Below are positions 37,670 through 46,367 of a stretch of 64,000 nucleotides of DNA, one piece after another. Location: contig NZ_LGLW01000001.1 of the NCBI RefSeq assembly GCF_013620795.1, positions 248,001-312,000 of the forward strand, given 5' to 3'. The position numbers and the translations under genes were made by a program. Under the pieces are notes generated by a model. That model worked only from the letters and a program-made list of their open reading frames with translations, was not told the origin of the DNA and made no database searches. Numbering within the stretch: position 1 is the first letter of the stretch; every line of letters begins with the position of its first letter. Origin of the DNA: Pseudomonas sp. Q2-TVG4-2. Its GTDB lineage: Bacteria > Pseudomonadota > Gammaproteobacteria > Pseudomonadales > Pseudomonadaceae.

Positions 37670-39651
37670 GCGCCGATAAGCCCACCAGCGAAAGCCGTCG
37701 TCAGTTCGTCACTACAAGCTCGGTACTAGGCGCCGCCGGAATGCTTTGGGCCGCCCTTCCCTTCGCGGGTCATGCCGGCCGATCTTTCGCCACTACTCGA
37801 GGAAGCAACATGAGCGCCGATACCATCCTGTTCAATGGTCACGTACATACCGTAGACCGTGAAAACCCACAAGCCAGTGCCGCGGCCATCAAGGATGGAC
37901 GGTTCCTGGCAGTGGGCGACGACGCCACTGTGATGGCAACACGCGGCGACAAGACTCAGATCATCGACCTGCAACGCCGCTGCGTCATTCCTGGCCTCAA
38001 CGACTCCCACCTGCACTTGATCCGAGGGGGACTGAACTACAACCTCGAGCTGCGCTGGGAAGGAGTGCCATCCCTGGCCGACGCCCTGCGCATGCTCAAG
38101 GAGCAGGCCGACCGTACGCCGACGCCGCAGTGGGTACGGGTGGTTGGCGGCTGGACCGAATTCCAGTTCGCAGAAAAGCGCCTGCCGACCCTAGACGAGC
38201 TGAACAGGGCCGCGCCAGATACCCCGGTATTCGTCCTGCACCTGTATGACCGCGCCCTGCTCAACCGCGCCGCACTGCGCGCCGTGGGCTACCACAAGAA
38301 CACCCCCAATCCACCCGGCGGCGAAATCCAGCGTGATGCCAGCGGCGAGCCCACTGGCATGCTGATCGCCCGGCCCAACGCATTGATCCTCTATGCCACG
38401 CTGGCCAAGGGACCGGCGCTACCGCTGGAGTATCAGGTCAATTCCACACGCCAGTTCATGCGCGAACTCAATCGTCTGGGCATGACCAGCGCCATCGACG
38501 CAGGCGGCGGTTACCAGAACTATCCGGACGACTACAAGGTGATCCAGGAACTGGCCGACAACGATCAGCTGACCGTGCGAATCGCCTACAACCTGTTCAC
38601 CCAGAAGCCGAAGGAAGAGCTGACCGACTTCAAGAACTGGACCGGCAGCGTCAAGCTGCACCAGGGCGACGACTTCCTGCGCCATAACGGCGCCGGCGAG
38701 ATGCTTGTGTTCTCCGCCGCCGACTTCGAGGACTTCGTCCAGCCACGCCCGGATCTCGCACCGAGCATGGAGGAAGACCTGGAGCCGGTGGTACGCCATC
38801 TGGTCGAGCAGCGCTGGCCGTTCCGCCTGCACGCCACCTATGACGAGTCCATCTCGCGCATGCTCGACGTGTTCGAGAAGGTCGACCGCGACATACCCTT
38901 TAACGGCCTGCCTTGGCTGTTCGACCACGCCGAAACCATCAGTCCGCGCAACATTGAGCGCGTGCGTGCACTCGGAGGTGGCATCGCCATCCAGCACCGC
39001 ATGGCGTTCCAGGGCGAGTACTTCATCGACCGGTACGGTGCCAAGGCAGCCGAGGCCACACCGCCGATCCAGCGCATGCTGGCCGAAGGTGTGCCCGTCG
39101 GCGGCGGCACCGATGCCACCCGCGTTGCCAGCTACAACCCCTGGACGGCACTGTACTGGCTGGTCAGCGGCAGAACCGTCGGCGGCACACAGCTGCACCC
39201 GCAGGGCCTGCCGCGCAACACCGCGCTGCAACTGTTCACCCATGGCAGCGCCTGGTTTTCCAGCGAACAGGGCAAGAAGGGCCAGATCAAGGTCGGTCAG
39301 CTCGGCGATCTGGTGGCGCTGACGGCGGATTTCTTCAGCGTCGAGGAAGAGCAGATCAAGTGGCTCGAGTCGGTGCTCACCATGGTCGGCGGCAAGGTGG
39401 TGCATGCCACCTCCGAGTTCGACAAGCTCGCTCCTCCGACCCTGCCGGTTGTGCCGGATTGGTCACCCGTAGCCAAGGTGCCGGGGCACTGGAAGCCTAC
39501 GGTTGCCCCGCTGTCCGCCAGCATCCACCAGTGCATCGGTGCCTGCTCGGTGCATGCACACCAGCATGACCGCGCGCGCCGCAGCAGCATTCCGGTCAGT
39601 GACCATCAAGGCTTCTGGGGTGCGTTCGGGTGTTCGTGCTTCGCATTCTGA
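37666..39651 (+). CDS. Tat-exported YtcJ-like amidohydrolase
   Basis: A 661-aa metal-dependent amidohydrolase of the YtcJ/LAF3 group. It opens with a twin-arginine signal (SESRRQFVTTSSVLGAAGML, Arg11-Arg12), then the metal-binding HxH (His115 and His117 in NDSHLHLIRGG), then HATYDESISR, FDHAETISP and the late Asp block GGGTDATRVASYNPW. Export means the hydrolysis happens in the periplasm, matching the OprD porin gene that follows. The substrate is unknown. The last 45 or so residues look unlike the family and overlap the porin start by 22 nt. Confidence 0.92.
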   Translation: MSADKPTSESRRQFVTTSSVLGAAGMLWAALPFAGHAGRSFATTRGSNMSADTILFNGHVHTVDRENPQASAAAIKDGRFLAVGDDATVMATRGDKTQIIDLQRRCVIPGLNDSHLHLIRGGLNYNLELRWEGVPSLADALRMLKEQADRTPTPQWVRVVGGWTEFQFAEKRLPTLDELNRAAPDTPVFVLHLYDRALLNRAALRAVGYHKNTPNPPGGEIQRDASGEPTGMLIARPNALILYATLAKGPALPLEYQVNSTRQFMRELNRLGMTSAIDAGGGYQNYPDDYKVIQELADNDQLTVRIAYNLFTQKPKEELTDFKNWTGSVKLHQGDDFLRHNGAGEMLVFSAADFEDFVQPRPDLAPSMEEDLEPVVRHLVEQRWPFRLHATYDESISRMLDVFEKVDRDIPFNGLPWLFDHAETISPRNIERVRALGGGIAIQHRMAFQGEYFIDRYGAKAAEATPPIQRMLAEGVPVGGGTDATRVASYNPWTALYWLVSGRTVGGTQLHPQGLPRNTALQLFTHGSAWFSSEQGKKGQIKVGQLGDLVALTADFFSVEEEQIKWLESVLTMVGGKVVHATSEFDKLAPPTLPVVPDWSPVAKVPGHWKPTVAPLSASIHQCIGACSVHAHQHDRARRSSIPVSDHQGFWGAFGCSCFAF

Positions 39652-40922
39652 ACCTTGCTATCCAGCAGCCGGCCTCCAAAGGCTGGCTGCTCGGCGTAGC
39701 CCTGATGGGTGCAGGTGGCCATGCCGTTGCCAACAACGCCGACGAGCGCGGCAGCTGGAACCTGCTGCTGCGCAACTATTTCCTGCGCGACCGCCCGGGG
39801 CCAAGCTACCAGCAGGAATGGGCGCAGGGCTTCATTGGCAACCTGCGTTCGGGTTTTACCGAAGGGACGCTCGGACTCGGCCTGGATGCCCATGCCTTTC
39901 TCGGCATCAAGCTCGACGGTGAGCGTGGCCATGCCGGCACCGGCCTGCTCCCGGTCGATGCCCAGGGGCGCGGCCAAGACTACGCCTCTGCCGGCGGCGC
40001 CCTCAAGCTGCGCATGGGCGACCATCTGCTGCGCTATGGCGAGATGACGATCGAGACGCCGGTGTTCGATACCGGCGACAAGCGCCTGCAACCGGAGTAC
40101 GCCACCGGCGTGCTGCTGGAAAGCACGCTGTCGCCCGACCTGTTGTTCCAGGCAGGTCGTTTCACCCGGTTCAAGAACCAGGACGGCAGCTCGTCCCACG
40201 ACGACTTCAGCGGCTATGGCGCCTCGACCCGGGGGGCGGCCATCTCCCTTGCCGGTGTTCGCCTGTTCAATAGCCGAGACCTCAGCGCTGCACTCTATGC
40301 CTCGCGCCTCGAAGACACCTGGAACCAGGGCTATCTCAACCTGAAGGCCCAGCGCGGCAGCTGGACCCTCGACGGCAATCTATACCGCACCCGCGATCAG
40401 GGCGCTGCCCGCGCAGGTGACATCGACACGCTGGCCTACAGCGTGTTGGCAAGCTACCGCCGCGATGCGCAGACCTTCACCCTGGCTTATCAGCGAATCG
40501 ATGGCGACACTCCTTTCGACTTCGTCGGTGGTGACTCGGTTTACCTGGCGAACTCGGTCAAGTACGCCGACTTCAACGGCGCCCAGGAACGCTCCTGGCA
40601 GGCACGCTACGACCTGGATTTCTCCGCATTGGGTATTCCCGGCCTGAACCTGACGGCACGTTACGTCAGCGGTCATGGGATCGATGGCTCGCGTGCGCCG
40701 GCCGCAGGCGCCTACGCGCCACGGGATCCTCTTCGCACCACGTCTGGCGGCCGCCATTGGGAGCGGGACATCGACCTGCGTTACACGGTGCAGCAAGGCG
40801 CGGCGAAAGGCCTGCACCTGAGCCTGGCCCATGTCAGCCACCGCGGCAACGACGCCCAGGACAAGCGCGACATCGATCGGCTCTACATCATCCTTGAATA
40901 CCCAATACAAGGCCTGTTCTGA
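39630..40922 (+). CDS. OprD-family outer-membrane porin
   Basis: A 430-aa porin with a signal peptide (cleavage near GHAVAN), the OprD opening ERGSWNLLLRNYFLRDR, GFTEGTLGLGLDAHAFLGIK, and a C-terminal aromatic (QGLF). OprD proteins admit amino acids, aromatic acids and similar small carboxylates. GTG start inside the end of the amidohydrolase gene. The next gene begins 2 nt after the stop, so all belong to one transcript. Confidence 0.93.
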   Translation: MFVLRILNLAIQQPASKGWLLGVALMGAGGHAVANNADERGSWNLLLRNYFLRDRPGPSYQQEWAQGFIGNLRSGFTEGTLGLGLDAHAFLGIKLDGERGHAGTGLLPVDAQGRGQDYASAGGALKLRMGDHLLRYGEMTIETPVFDTGDKRLQPEYATGVLLESTLSPDLLFQAGRFTRFKNQDGSSSHDDFSGYGASTRGAAISLAGVRLFNSRDLSAALYASRLEDTWNQGYLNLKAQRGSWTLDGNLYRTRDQGAARAGDIDTLAYSVLASYRRDAQTFTLAYQRIDGDTPFDFVGGDSVYLANSVKYADFNGAQERSWQARYDLDFSALGIPGLNLTARYVSGHGIDGSRAPAAGAYAPRDPLRTTSGGRHWERDIDLRYTVQQGAAKGLHLSLAHVSHRGNDAQDKRDIDRLYIILEYPIQGLF

Positions 40923-40924
40923 CC

Positions 40925-42523
40925 ATGACCACTGCCAAGCAATCCCCCTGGAGTGCGCTCAACCACCGCACCTTCCGCTGGCTGTGGCTGGCCAGCATCG
41001 CCTCGAACATCGGTACCTGGATGCACGAAGTCGGTGCCGGTTGGCTGATGACCTCATTATCGGCCAGCCCGTTGAACGTGGCGCTGGTGCAAGTCGCCGG
41101 GTCTGCGCCGATGTTCTTCCTGGCGCTGCCAGCTGGCGCACTGGCCGATATCGTTGACAAGCGCCGCTATCTGCTCTGCGTGCAACTGTGGATGGCAACC
41201 GTGGCGATCATCCTCGCGGGGTTGACCTTGAGCGGGCTGATGACTGTGATGCTGCTGTTGCTGTTGACCGTCGGCATGGGCATAGGCACGGCGTTGATGA
41301 TGCCCGCCTGGTCAGCCTTGACGCCGGAGCTGGTCGACAAACGCGATCTGCAGTCGGCGATTTCGTTATCCAGTCTGGGCATCAACGTGGCGCGCGCCCT
41401 GGGGCCGGCCATCGCCGGGGTGTTGGTCAGCCTGAGTGGTCCCTGGGCCACTTTTGGCTTGAACGCGCTGTCTTTTTTTGCCGTCATCACCGTACTGGCA
41501 ACGTGGAAGCGTGAGCCGACCACGTCAGCTTTCCCTGCTGAGCGATTTTTCGGCGCGATGCGTATGGGTTGGCGCTACAGCCGCAGCTCAATGCCTTTGC
41601 AGGCCGTCCTGGTACGCGCGGCGGCCTTCTTCGTCGGCGCCAGCGCCGGGATGTCGCTGCTGCCGTTGATCGTACGTGGCGAGCTGCAAGGCAGCGCAGC
41701 TGATTTCGGCGTGCTGTTGGGGAGCGTTGGCATCGGTGCAGTGGTTGGCGCCATGTTGCTGCCCAGGGTGCGCGAGACGCTGAGTCCGGACGCCCTGGTC
41801 GCCGTCGCCAGTGTCATCTATGCCCTTGTGCTGTTTGCGCTCGCGTCGCTGCGCACGCTCTACGCGCTCATCCCGGTGATGCTCCTCAGCGGTGCCGCCT
41901 GGATCGCAGTCTTGTCCAGTCTGCAACTGGCCGCCCAGACATCGGTGCCGAGCTGGGTCCGTGCGCGAGCGTTGTCCGTATATATCCTGGTGTTTTTCGG
42001 CAGCATGGCTGCAGGCGGTGCGCTGTGGGGCCTGGTCGCCAGCCGCAGCTCGATCGGCACCGCCCTGCTTAGCGCCGGCGCCGTACTGCTGCTGGGTATT
42101 GTCCTGACCATGCGATTTCGCCTGCCGGTAACCGATGCGGATGATCTTGCGCCCTCGCTGCATTGGCCGACGCCGGTGCTGAGCGACGATCAGAACCTGG
42201 AACGCGGCCCGGTGAAGGTCATGATCGAATACGACATTGCGCCGGAACGGGAGGCCGCGTTTCGCCAGGCCATGCTACAGGTCCGCGGGATGCGACAGCG
42301 CAACGGTTCCTACTCCTGGGGACTGATGCAGGACAGCGAGAATCCACGGCTTTGGCAGGAATTCTTTTTTGACGAATCCTGGCTCGAACACCTGAGCCAC
42401 CATCATCGAATCACCCGCGCAGAACAGCGTATCGAAGCCGCAGCCAGACGACATCAGACCGATGGCGTTGCGGTGCAGATCCAGCACCTGATCTCACCCG
42501 CCCTAGTTAAACGCGGCCTTTAG
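40925..42523 (+). CDS. MFS_3-type transporter with C-terminal ABM-like domain
   Basis: A 532-aa protein. Residues 1 to about 410 are a 12-helix major facilitator of the EntS/MFS_3 branch (RTFRWLWLASIASNIGTWMH, SALTPELVDKRDLQSAISL). The last 110 residues form a soluble ferredoxin-like domain (VKVMIEYDIAPEREAAFRQA, SYSWGLMQDSENP) like the ABM fold seen in the first gene of this operon. The fusion is known for this MFS branch. Probably exports a product or toxic intermediate of the pathway; direction is inference. Confidence 0.9.
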   Translation: MTTAKQSPWSALNHRTFRWLWLASIASNIGTWMHEVGAGWLMTSLSASPLNVALVQVAGSAPMFFLALPAGALADIVDKRRYLLCVQLWMATVAIILAGLTLSGLMTVMLLLLLTVGMGIGTALMMPAWSALTPELVDKRDLQSAISLSSLGINVARALGPAIAGVLVSLSGPWATFGLNALSFFAVITVLATWKREPTTSAFPAERFFGAMRMGWRYSRSSMPLQAVLVRAAAFFVGASAGMSLLPLIVRGELQGSAADFGVLLGSVGIGAVVGAMLLPRVRETLSPDALVAVASVIYALVLFALASLRTLYALIPVMLLSGAAWIAVLSSLQLAAQTSVPSWVRARALSVYILVFFGSMAAGGALWGLVASRSSIGTALLSAGAVLLLGIVLTMRFRLPVTDADDLAPSLHWPTPVLSDDQNLERGPVKVMIEYDIAPEREAAFRQAMLQVRGMRQRNGSYSWGLMQDSENPRLWQEFFFDESWLEHLSHHHRITRAEQRIEAAARRHQTDGVAVQIQHLISPALVKRGL

Positions 42524-42539
42524 AAGTAGGACGCCCCCC

Positions 42540-43292
42540 TTGAGCAAACTGGTGGTCTTTATCCATGACGCCTGGCTGACGCCAGCCAGTTGGGATCATT
42601 TTCAAAGCCGCTTCACTGCCTGTGGCTATGTTTGCATCGCATTGCCATGGCCGCCCCTGAACGACTCACCAGCGAACTCGCTTGGCTTGGGTTTATCCGG
42701 GCTGGTTGAACATCACGCGGTCTTGATCGGTGCCATGCCGCAGCCGCCGCTGTTGGTTGGCCATGGCTTTGGCGGCTTGATCGTTCAGTTATTGATCGAC
42801 CGAGGCTATGGCAGCGCTGGCATCGCAATCGCGCCGGTACCACCGCGCGGCATTCGTCCCGGAGTGCTGGCCTTCGATCTGCTGCCGGTACTGTTAAGCG
42901 CAGGCTGGAGTCCCCAGGTCGACTTGCGCTTCAAGCGATTCGCGACTGATATCGCACCGACCGTGCCCCACACCGAGCAGCTCATGCTGTTCAAGCGACA
43001 CGTGGTGCCAGCGCCGACGCGAATTTTCTATGAGGCGGCACTGGGAATCGGCAGCCGGGTCAACTTCGCCAATGATCAACGTCCGCCCCTTTTGTTGCTG
43101 ACTGGCGCGGACGACCGAAGCATCCGGGCAAGCCTCGTCGCGTCTAGCTACCGTCACTACCAACGTTCGGTCGCACCCACTGCGTATAAGTGTTTTACCA
43201 CTCATAGCCACTGGTTGATCACCGAGGCGAATTGGGAAGAAGTGGCGGATTATGCGATCGAGTGGGAACAGGCTCAATCAGGGCGATTTTGA
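42540..43292 (+). CDS. Alpha/beta-hydrolase fold protein without nucleophile serine
   Basis: A 250-aa alpha/beta-hydrolase fold protein (VVFIHDAWLTPASWDHFQSR at the start; LLLTGADDRSIRA holds the acid; THSHWLI the His). The nucleophile elbow reads G-H-G-F-G (residues 74-78), with Gly76 where Ser is required, so ordinary esterase or C-C hydrolase chemistry is not expected. TTG start with AAGTAGGA upstream, 16 nt after the MFS gene. It may be a binding protein or use unusual chemistry. Confidence 0.87.
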   Translation: MSKLVVFIHDAWLTPASWDHFQSRFTACGYVCIALPWPPLNDSPANSLGLGLSGLVEHHAVLIGAMPQPPLLVGHGFGGLIVQLLIDRGYGSAGIAIAPVPPRGIRPGVLAFDLLPVLLSAGWSPQVDLRFKRFATDIAPTVPHTEQLMLFKRHVVPAPTRIFYEAALGIGSRVNFANDQRPPLLLLTGADDRSIRASLVASSYRHYQRSVAPTAYKCFTTHSHWLITEANWEEVADYAIEWEQAQSGRF

Positions 43293-43517
43293 CCAAGCGT
43301 AAGGTACCGACATGATTCGATCAATCGCTCATGCTCCCGCCCCTAAGCTTGGCGAATAACCGAACCCACGCGGTCGCCATAGGCATCTAGCGCGGCTTCG
43401 CCAACTTATAAGTAATCCCAGTACGTGCGTACCAAGAGCGCGCATCGATCCAAGCCGGGACTCGACGGATTCGGTCATCGTTACCACGACGATGGTTTCG
43501 CTTGGAGCGTAAGCTCG

Positions 43518-44033
43518 ATGAATGCAGGTCCAATTAAGACACTGGGATATCTCGATCCCCTCTGGGATCCGATCTACGGCTACGCCCAGGTAGAAAAAAT
43601 CGGTGACCGCCTGCGCATCATCGGCCAAATGAGTCACGACACAGATGGAAACTTAATCGGCGCCGCGCCGGTGGATGCCGAAGGTCTACCCACCGACTGC
43701 TCGAACATGGCACTGCAGTTGCGCATGGCCTACGCCAACGCTAGCAAGCTGCTGATGCTTTTCGGCGGCAGCTTGGACGATGTTATCGAGGAAACGCTCT
43801 ACGTCGTAGATTTCGGAGCCGCGGTCCCGGTGATTGAGAACGTGCGGCAGCAGGCCTACGGCACTCGCTGGCCCCAATGTAAGAGCAGGCTGGCCAGGAC
43901 GCCTCTGCTTCTATTCCCAGAACAACTTGTGGAGATCGCGCTGACTGCCAACATCTACAAATGCCATTCGCACCTGAACTCAGGGCAAACGGCATCCGCT
44001 TCGAGGAAGAACGAAATGACCGGTACCGATTAG
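43518..44033 (+). CDS. RidA family protein
   Basis: A 171-aa member of the RidA/YjgF/UK114 family, which deaminates reactive enamine/imine intermediates. Recognised from IIGQMSHDTDGNLIGAAPVD, LDDVIEETLYVVDF and the closing region QLVEIALTANI. The usual conserved Arg lies in GTRWPQCKSRLARTPL. The start at 43518 (MNAGPIKTLGYLDP) has GGAG ten bases upstream. It follows the alpha/beta-hydrolase gene by 225 bp and may have its own promoter. Confidence 0.88.
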   Translation: MNAGPIKTLGYLDPLWDPIYGYAQVEKIGDRLRIIGQMSHDTDGNLIGAAPVDAEGLPTDCSNMALQLRMAYANASKLLMLFGGSLDDVIEETLYVVDFGAAVPVIENVRQQAYGTRWPQCKSRLARTPLLLFPEQLVEIALTANIYKCHSHLNSGQTASASRKNEMTGTD

Positions 44034-44211
44034 ATCCGCAAGTCATTCGTGCGCGGCCAGGCAGACCATGGCTGCCTATAAGCCAGTCACAGCGTCTCCT
44101 TCCAGCTGTCCCAGCGGCCCTCATTGATGCGAGCCGTGGGCGCCATGCCTGTCGTGTACTTGTCTTCGGCCTAGAGTCACTCGGCTGCCACCAACGGGTC
44201 GGAGCTGATAT

Positions 44212-44796
44212 CTAGGCACTGCTGTCCCCGTCCTGACCAAACATTCGCCGCCACATTTTCGGTGACAGCCCCATCTCACGGCGAAAGGTACGGCAGAAAT
44301 GAGACTGGTCACAGAAGCCGTGACCAAACGCGATCTCGGTGAGCGAAGTAGAGCTGACCAGCATGACCTGTCGCGCCGACTGGATCCGCCGGCGCGCCAC
44401 ATAGGTCAGTGGCGCAACGCCAAGGGCCTGTTTGAATGCATGAGAAAAATGACTGACGCTGAGGTTGAGGACGGCCGCCAGTTGCGGCGTGCGAATAGTG
44501 TTCTGCAGATGCTGGCCGATGAAACTATCCAGGCGGCGGATTTGCCATCCCGCCAAACCGCCATTCCTACGCGACTTCCGGGGCGGCACTGATGTGGCGG
44601 GCTGGAGCAGTTCGATGGCCTGCGAGAGTCGGGCAGATGCCCTTTCGCTGTCGTTATGCATCACCGCCTGGGCATCGCTCAGCAGCGTCAGCAGCACCTG
44701 AACCTGCTCCGCTGGGATCGCTTCGAAGCGGAGATCGACTACCGGACCGTCCAGTGTCTTGGGAAACATGACCTGGGGGTGGCTCATCATGTTCAT
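44212..44796 (-). CDS. AraC family transcriptional regulator
   Basis: A 194-aa regulator with the double helix-turn-helix AraC DNA-binding domain at the C-terminus (LAAVLNLSVSHFSHAFKQAL, TEIAFGHGFCDQSHFCRTFR) and a short N-terminal region with no recognised sensory fold. It is convergent with the metabolic cluster and is a candidate regulator of it. Start at 44796 (MNMMSHPQVMFPKTLDG) is preferred; the frame is open to 45012. Confidence 0.9.
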   Translation of the reverse strand: MNMMSHPQVMFPKTLDGPVVDLRFEAIPAEQVQVLLTLLSDAQAVMHNDSERASARLSQAIELLQPATSVPPRKSRRNGGLAGWQIRRLDSFIGQHLQNTIRTPQLAAVLNLSVSHFSHAFKQALGVAPLTYVARRRIQSARQVMLVSSTSLTEIAFGHGFCDQSHFCRTFRREMGLSPKMWRRMFGQDGDSSA

Positions 44797-45207
44797 GGCG
44801 TCTGTCTCCGGATTATCCGAAGCCAATGATGTTGCCCGCCATGCACAGTGCAAAGCCCACTTCAGGGGGGGCTGTACCCCCTCGAAAGTGTGGCCACCAT
44901 GATTCAGGCGCCTCCTTTTGGCCTGAATGCGGCCAAACACCTTGAGCAGATCAGAGGGATGTATCAGTACAGCATTAAAATCGCTGCTGACTCGCTCTCG
45001 CCCCGCAACCAATCAGTCGCCCGTCCACTTTGGATCCCTTGGCTTGGCAGCTGCCGCTTACAGCGGCAGCTTTCGGGCCGGAAGCGGAAGTCTAGAGCAA
45101 GGAAAAATCTGTTCCCTTTGCCGACGACCCCCGCCAAGACTGAATACAATATGCGCCCGACTAGCCTGGGCCATGAAAGTGGCAGCCTCGAACAAGGAAC
45201 TCTCCTC

Positions 45208-45705
45208 ATGGCCTCCCCAGATAAACAGCAAAAACGCGCCCAGCGGGCCAAAGCCAAGGCTAAGCAGAACCGTTCGGGCAAGACCAAAGCCAATGTCGTC
45301 CATCCGCTACTGGCCAATTCGCTGATCAACGAGCCGTTCGATGATGTCGAAATCGACCTGAGCACCTTCGACTTCAAAGATATCGAAGAGAACGGTTTCG
45401 ACCCCGCGCACTTCGAAGATCTGTTCCAGGCGATGAATGTCGGCGAAGGCATCAGCCTGCTAGCGATGTGCCTGGTATTCCTTCAATACCCAGTGTTGGA
45501 GCTGGTGGTCGCTGAGGAAGCTGAAGATGCTGCCACCGACTTTATGATGGGTCTGTTAATCATCTATCGCGGGATCTACCACGATGAAGACGAAGACGCG
45601 GCGGTGGACTGGATCGGCGGCGACGCCTTCCAGCATGCCTACAATGAAGCGTCGGTGATCCTGCAGAAGAAGAACGCTCGCAGCAACCCTGACGCCCGCG
45701 TTTAG
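45208..45705 (+). CDS. Hypothetical protein with basic N-terminus and acidic body
   Basis: A 165-aa cytoplasmic protein. Residues 1-30 are highly basic (KQQKRAQRAKAKAKQNRSGK), the rest acidic and mostly helical (FDFKDIEENGFDPAHFEDLF, IIYRGIYHDEDEDAAVDWIG). No named domain recognised. It resembles conserved hypothetical proteins of pseudomonads. AAGGA precedes the ATG at 45208. The strongly basic head suggests nucleic acid contact, which is inference. Confidence 0.8.
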   Translation: MASPDKQQKRAQRAKAKAKQNRSGKTKANVVHPLLANSLINEPFDDVEIDLSTFDFKDIEENGFDPAHFEDLFQAMNVGEGISLLAMCLVFLQYPVLELVVAEEAEDAATDFMMGLLIIYRGIYHDEDEDAAVDWIGGDAFQHAYNEASVILQKKNARSNPDARV

Positions 45706-45874
45706 ACGCGCGACGAGCAGCTATGCTGGCACGTTTATCCGGCAAGTGTGCGGCCCAGCCGGAAGCGAGCAGCCAGGCGATGCCAGTGGTCGTTGAACGT
45801 TACGACGAAATCTGGCTGCCCTTCAGACAGTAACCCCCTGGATTGCATGCCCGACGAACGGTCGATTCCTTGAA

Positions 45875-45902
45875 TTGACATATCGGTAAATCTCGATATT
45901 AT
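45875..45902 (+). promoter_or_regulatory. ArsR promoter with operator copy 1
   Basis: -35 TTGACA (45875-45880) and -10 TATTAT (45897-45902) 16 bp apart. The 20-bp dyad ATATCG-N8-CGATAT (45880-45899) fills the spacer and overlaps both boxes. The expected transcription start coincides with the ATG at 45909, and no ribosome binding site is visible, so the mRNA is probably leaderless. Related 20-mers occur at 46226 and 46320. Confidence 0.8.
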
Positions 45903-45908
45903 CGCGCC

Positions 45909-46211
45909 ATGGAACTGATCGACGCATTCAAGGCCCTCTCGAACCCGACACGCCTCAAGATTTTGAAAGGCTTGAAGGATCCCTCGAAGAACTTCCCTCC
46001 ACAGGATGAAGGGGACGTTCATACGGTGGGCGTTTGCGTCAGCAGTATTCAGGAAGGCGTCGGGCTGTCGCAGTCGACGGTGTCCGATTATCTGGCAACG
46101 CTGCAACGGGTGGGTCTGGTCGAAGTCCGTCGTATCGGGCAGTGGACCTACTACAAGCGCAATGAAGGCAACATCCGTGCGCTTGCCGAGCTGATAGGCA
46201 AGGAGCTGTAA
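45909..46211 (+). CDS. ArsR-family winged-helix repressor
   Basis: A 100-aa winged-helix regulator (FKALSNPTRLKILKGLKDPS; recognition region GLSQSTVSDYLATLQRVGLV; wing QWTYYKRNEG). A Cys lies at GVCVSSIQ but the classic ELCVCDL metal site is absent, so sensing of a redox or organic ligand is more likely than of metal. This is the type found next to MDR-family oxidoreductases. It should bind the ATATC-type dyads before itself and before the oxidoreductase gene. Confidence 0.93.
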   Translation: MELIDAFKALSNPTRLKILKGLKDPSKNFPPQDEGDVHTVGVCVSSIQEGVGLSQSTVSDYLATLQRVGLVEVRRIGQWTYYKRNEGNIRALAELIGKEL

Positions 46212-46225
46212 TTTTTTAACTCACG

Positions 46226-46245
46226 ATATCTGGAAATCTCGATAT
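46226..46245 (+). promoter_or_regulatory. ArsR operator copy 2
   Basis: ATATCT-GGAAATCT-CGATAT, 18 of 20 positions matching the operator over the arsR promoter. It lies just after the arsR stop, in the leader of the oxidoreductase gene. Confidence 0.65.
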
Positions 46246-46319
46246 CTCTTTTTACCAAAACAAGGGACCCACAACACACTGAGACAGTAGCGAAAACCCG
46301 CGCATTTTTTTGCTATTGC

Positions 46320-46339
46320 ATATCTGGATTTCCCTATAT
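46320..46339 (+). promoter_or_regulatory. ArsR operator copy 3
   Basis: ATATCT-GGATTTCC-CTATAT, a more diverged third copy of the same dyad, 28 bp before the oxidoreductase ATG. With copy 2 (94 bp upstream) it could allow looping or cooperative repression. Confidence 0.6.
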
Positions 46340-46367
46340 CCCTTTTTAACGAAGCGAGGATTTACCC

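Noticed and set aside
38419-39405. 328-aa minus-strand frame opposite the amidohydrolase
   Set aside because: Shadow frame; the plus strand encodes a complete recognised enzyme.
45723-45833. 36-codon plus-strand ORF ending in EIWLPFRQ
   Set aside because: No ribosome binding site, no recognisable domain and too short to support.
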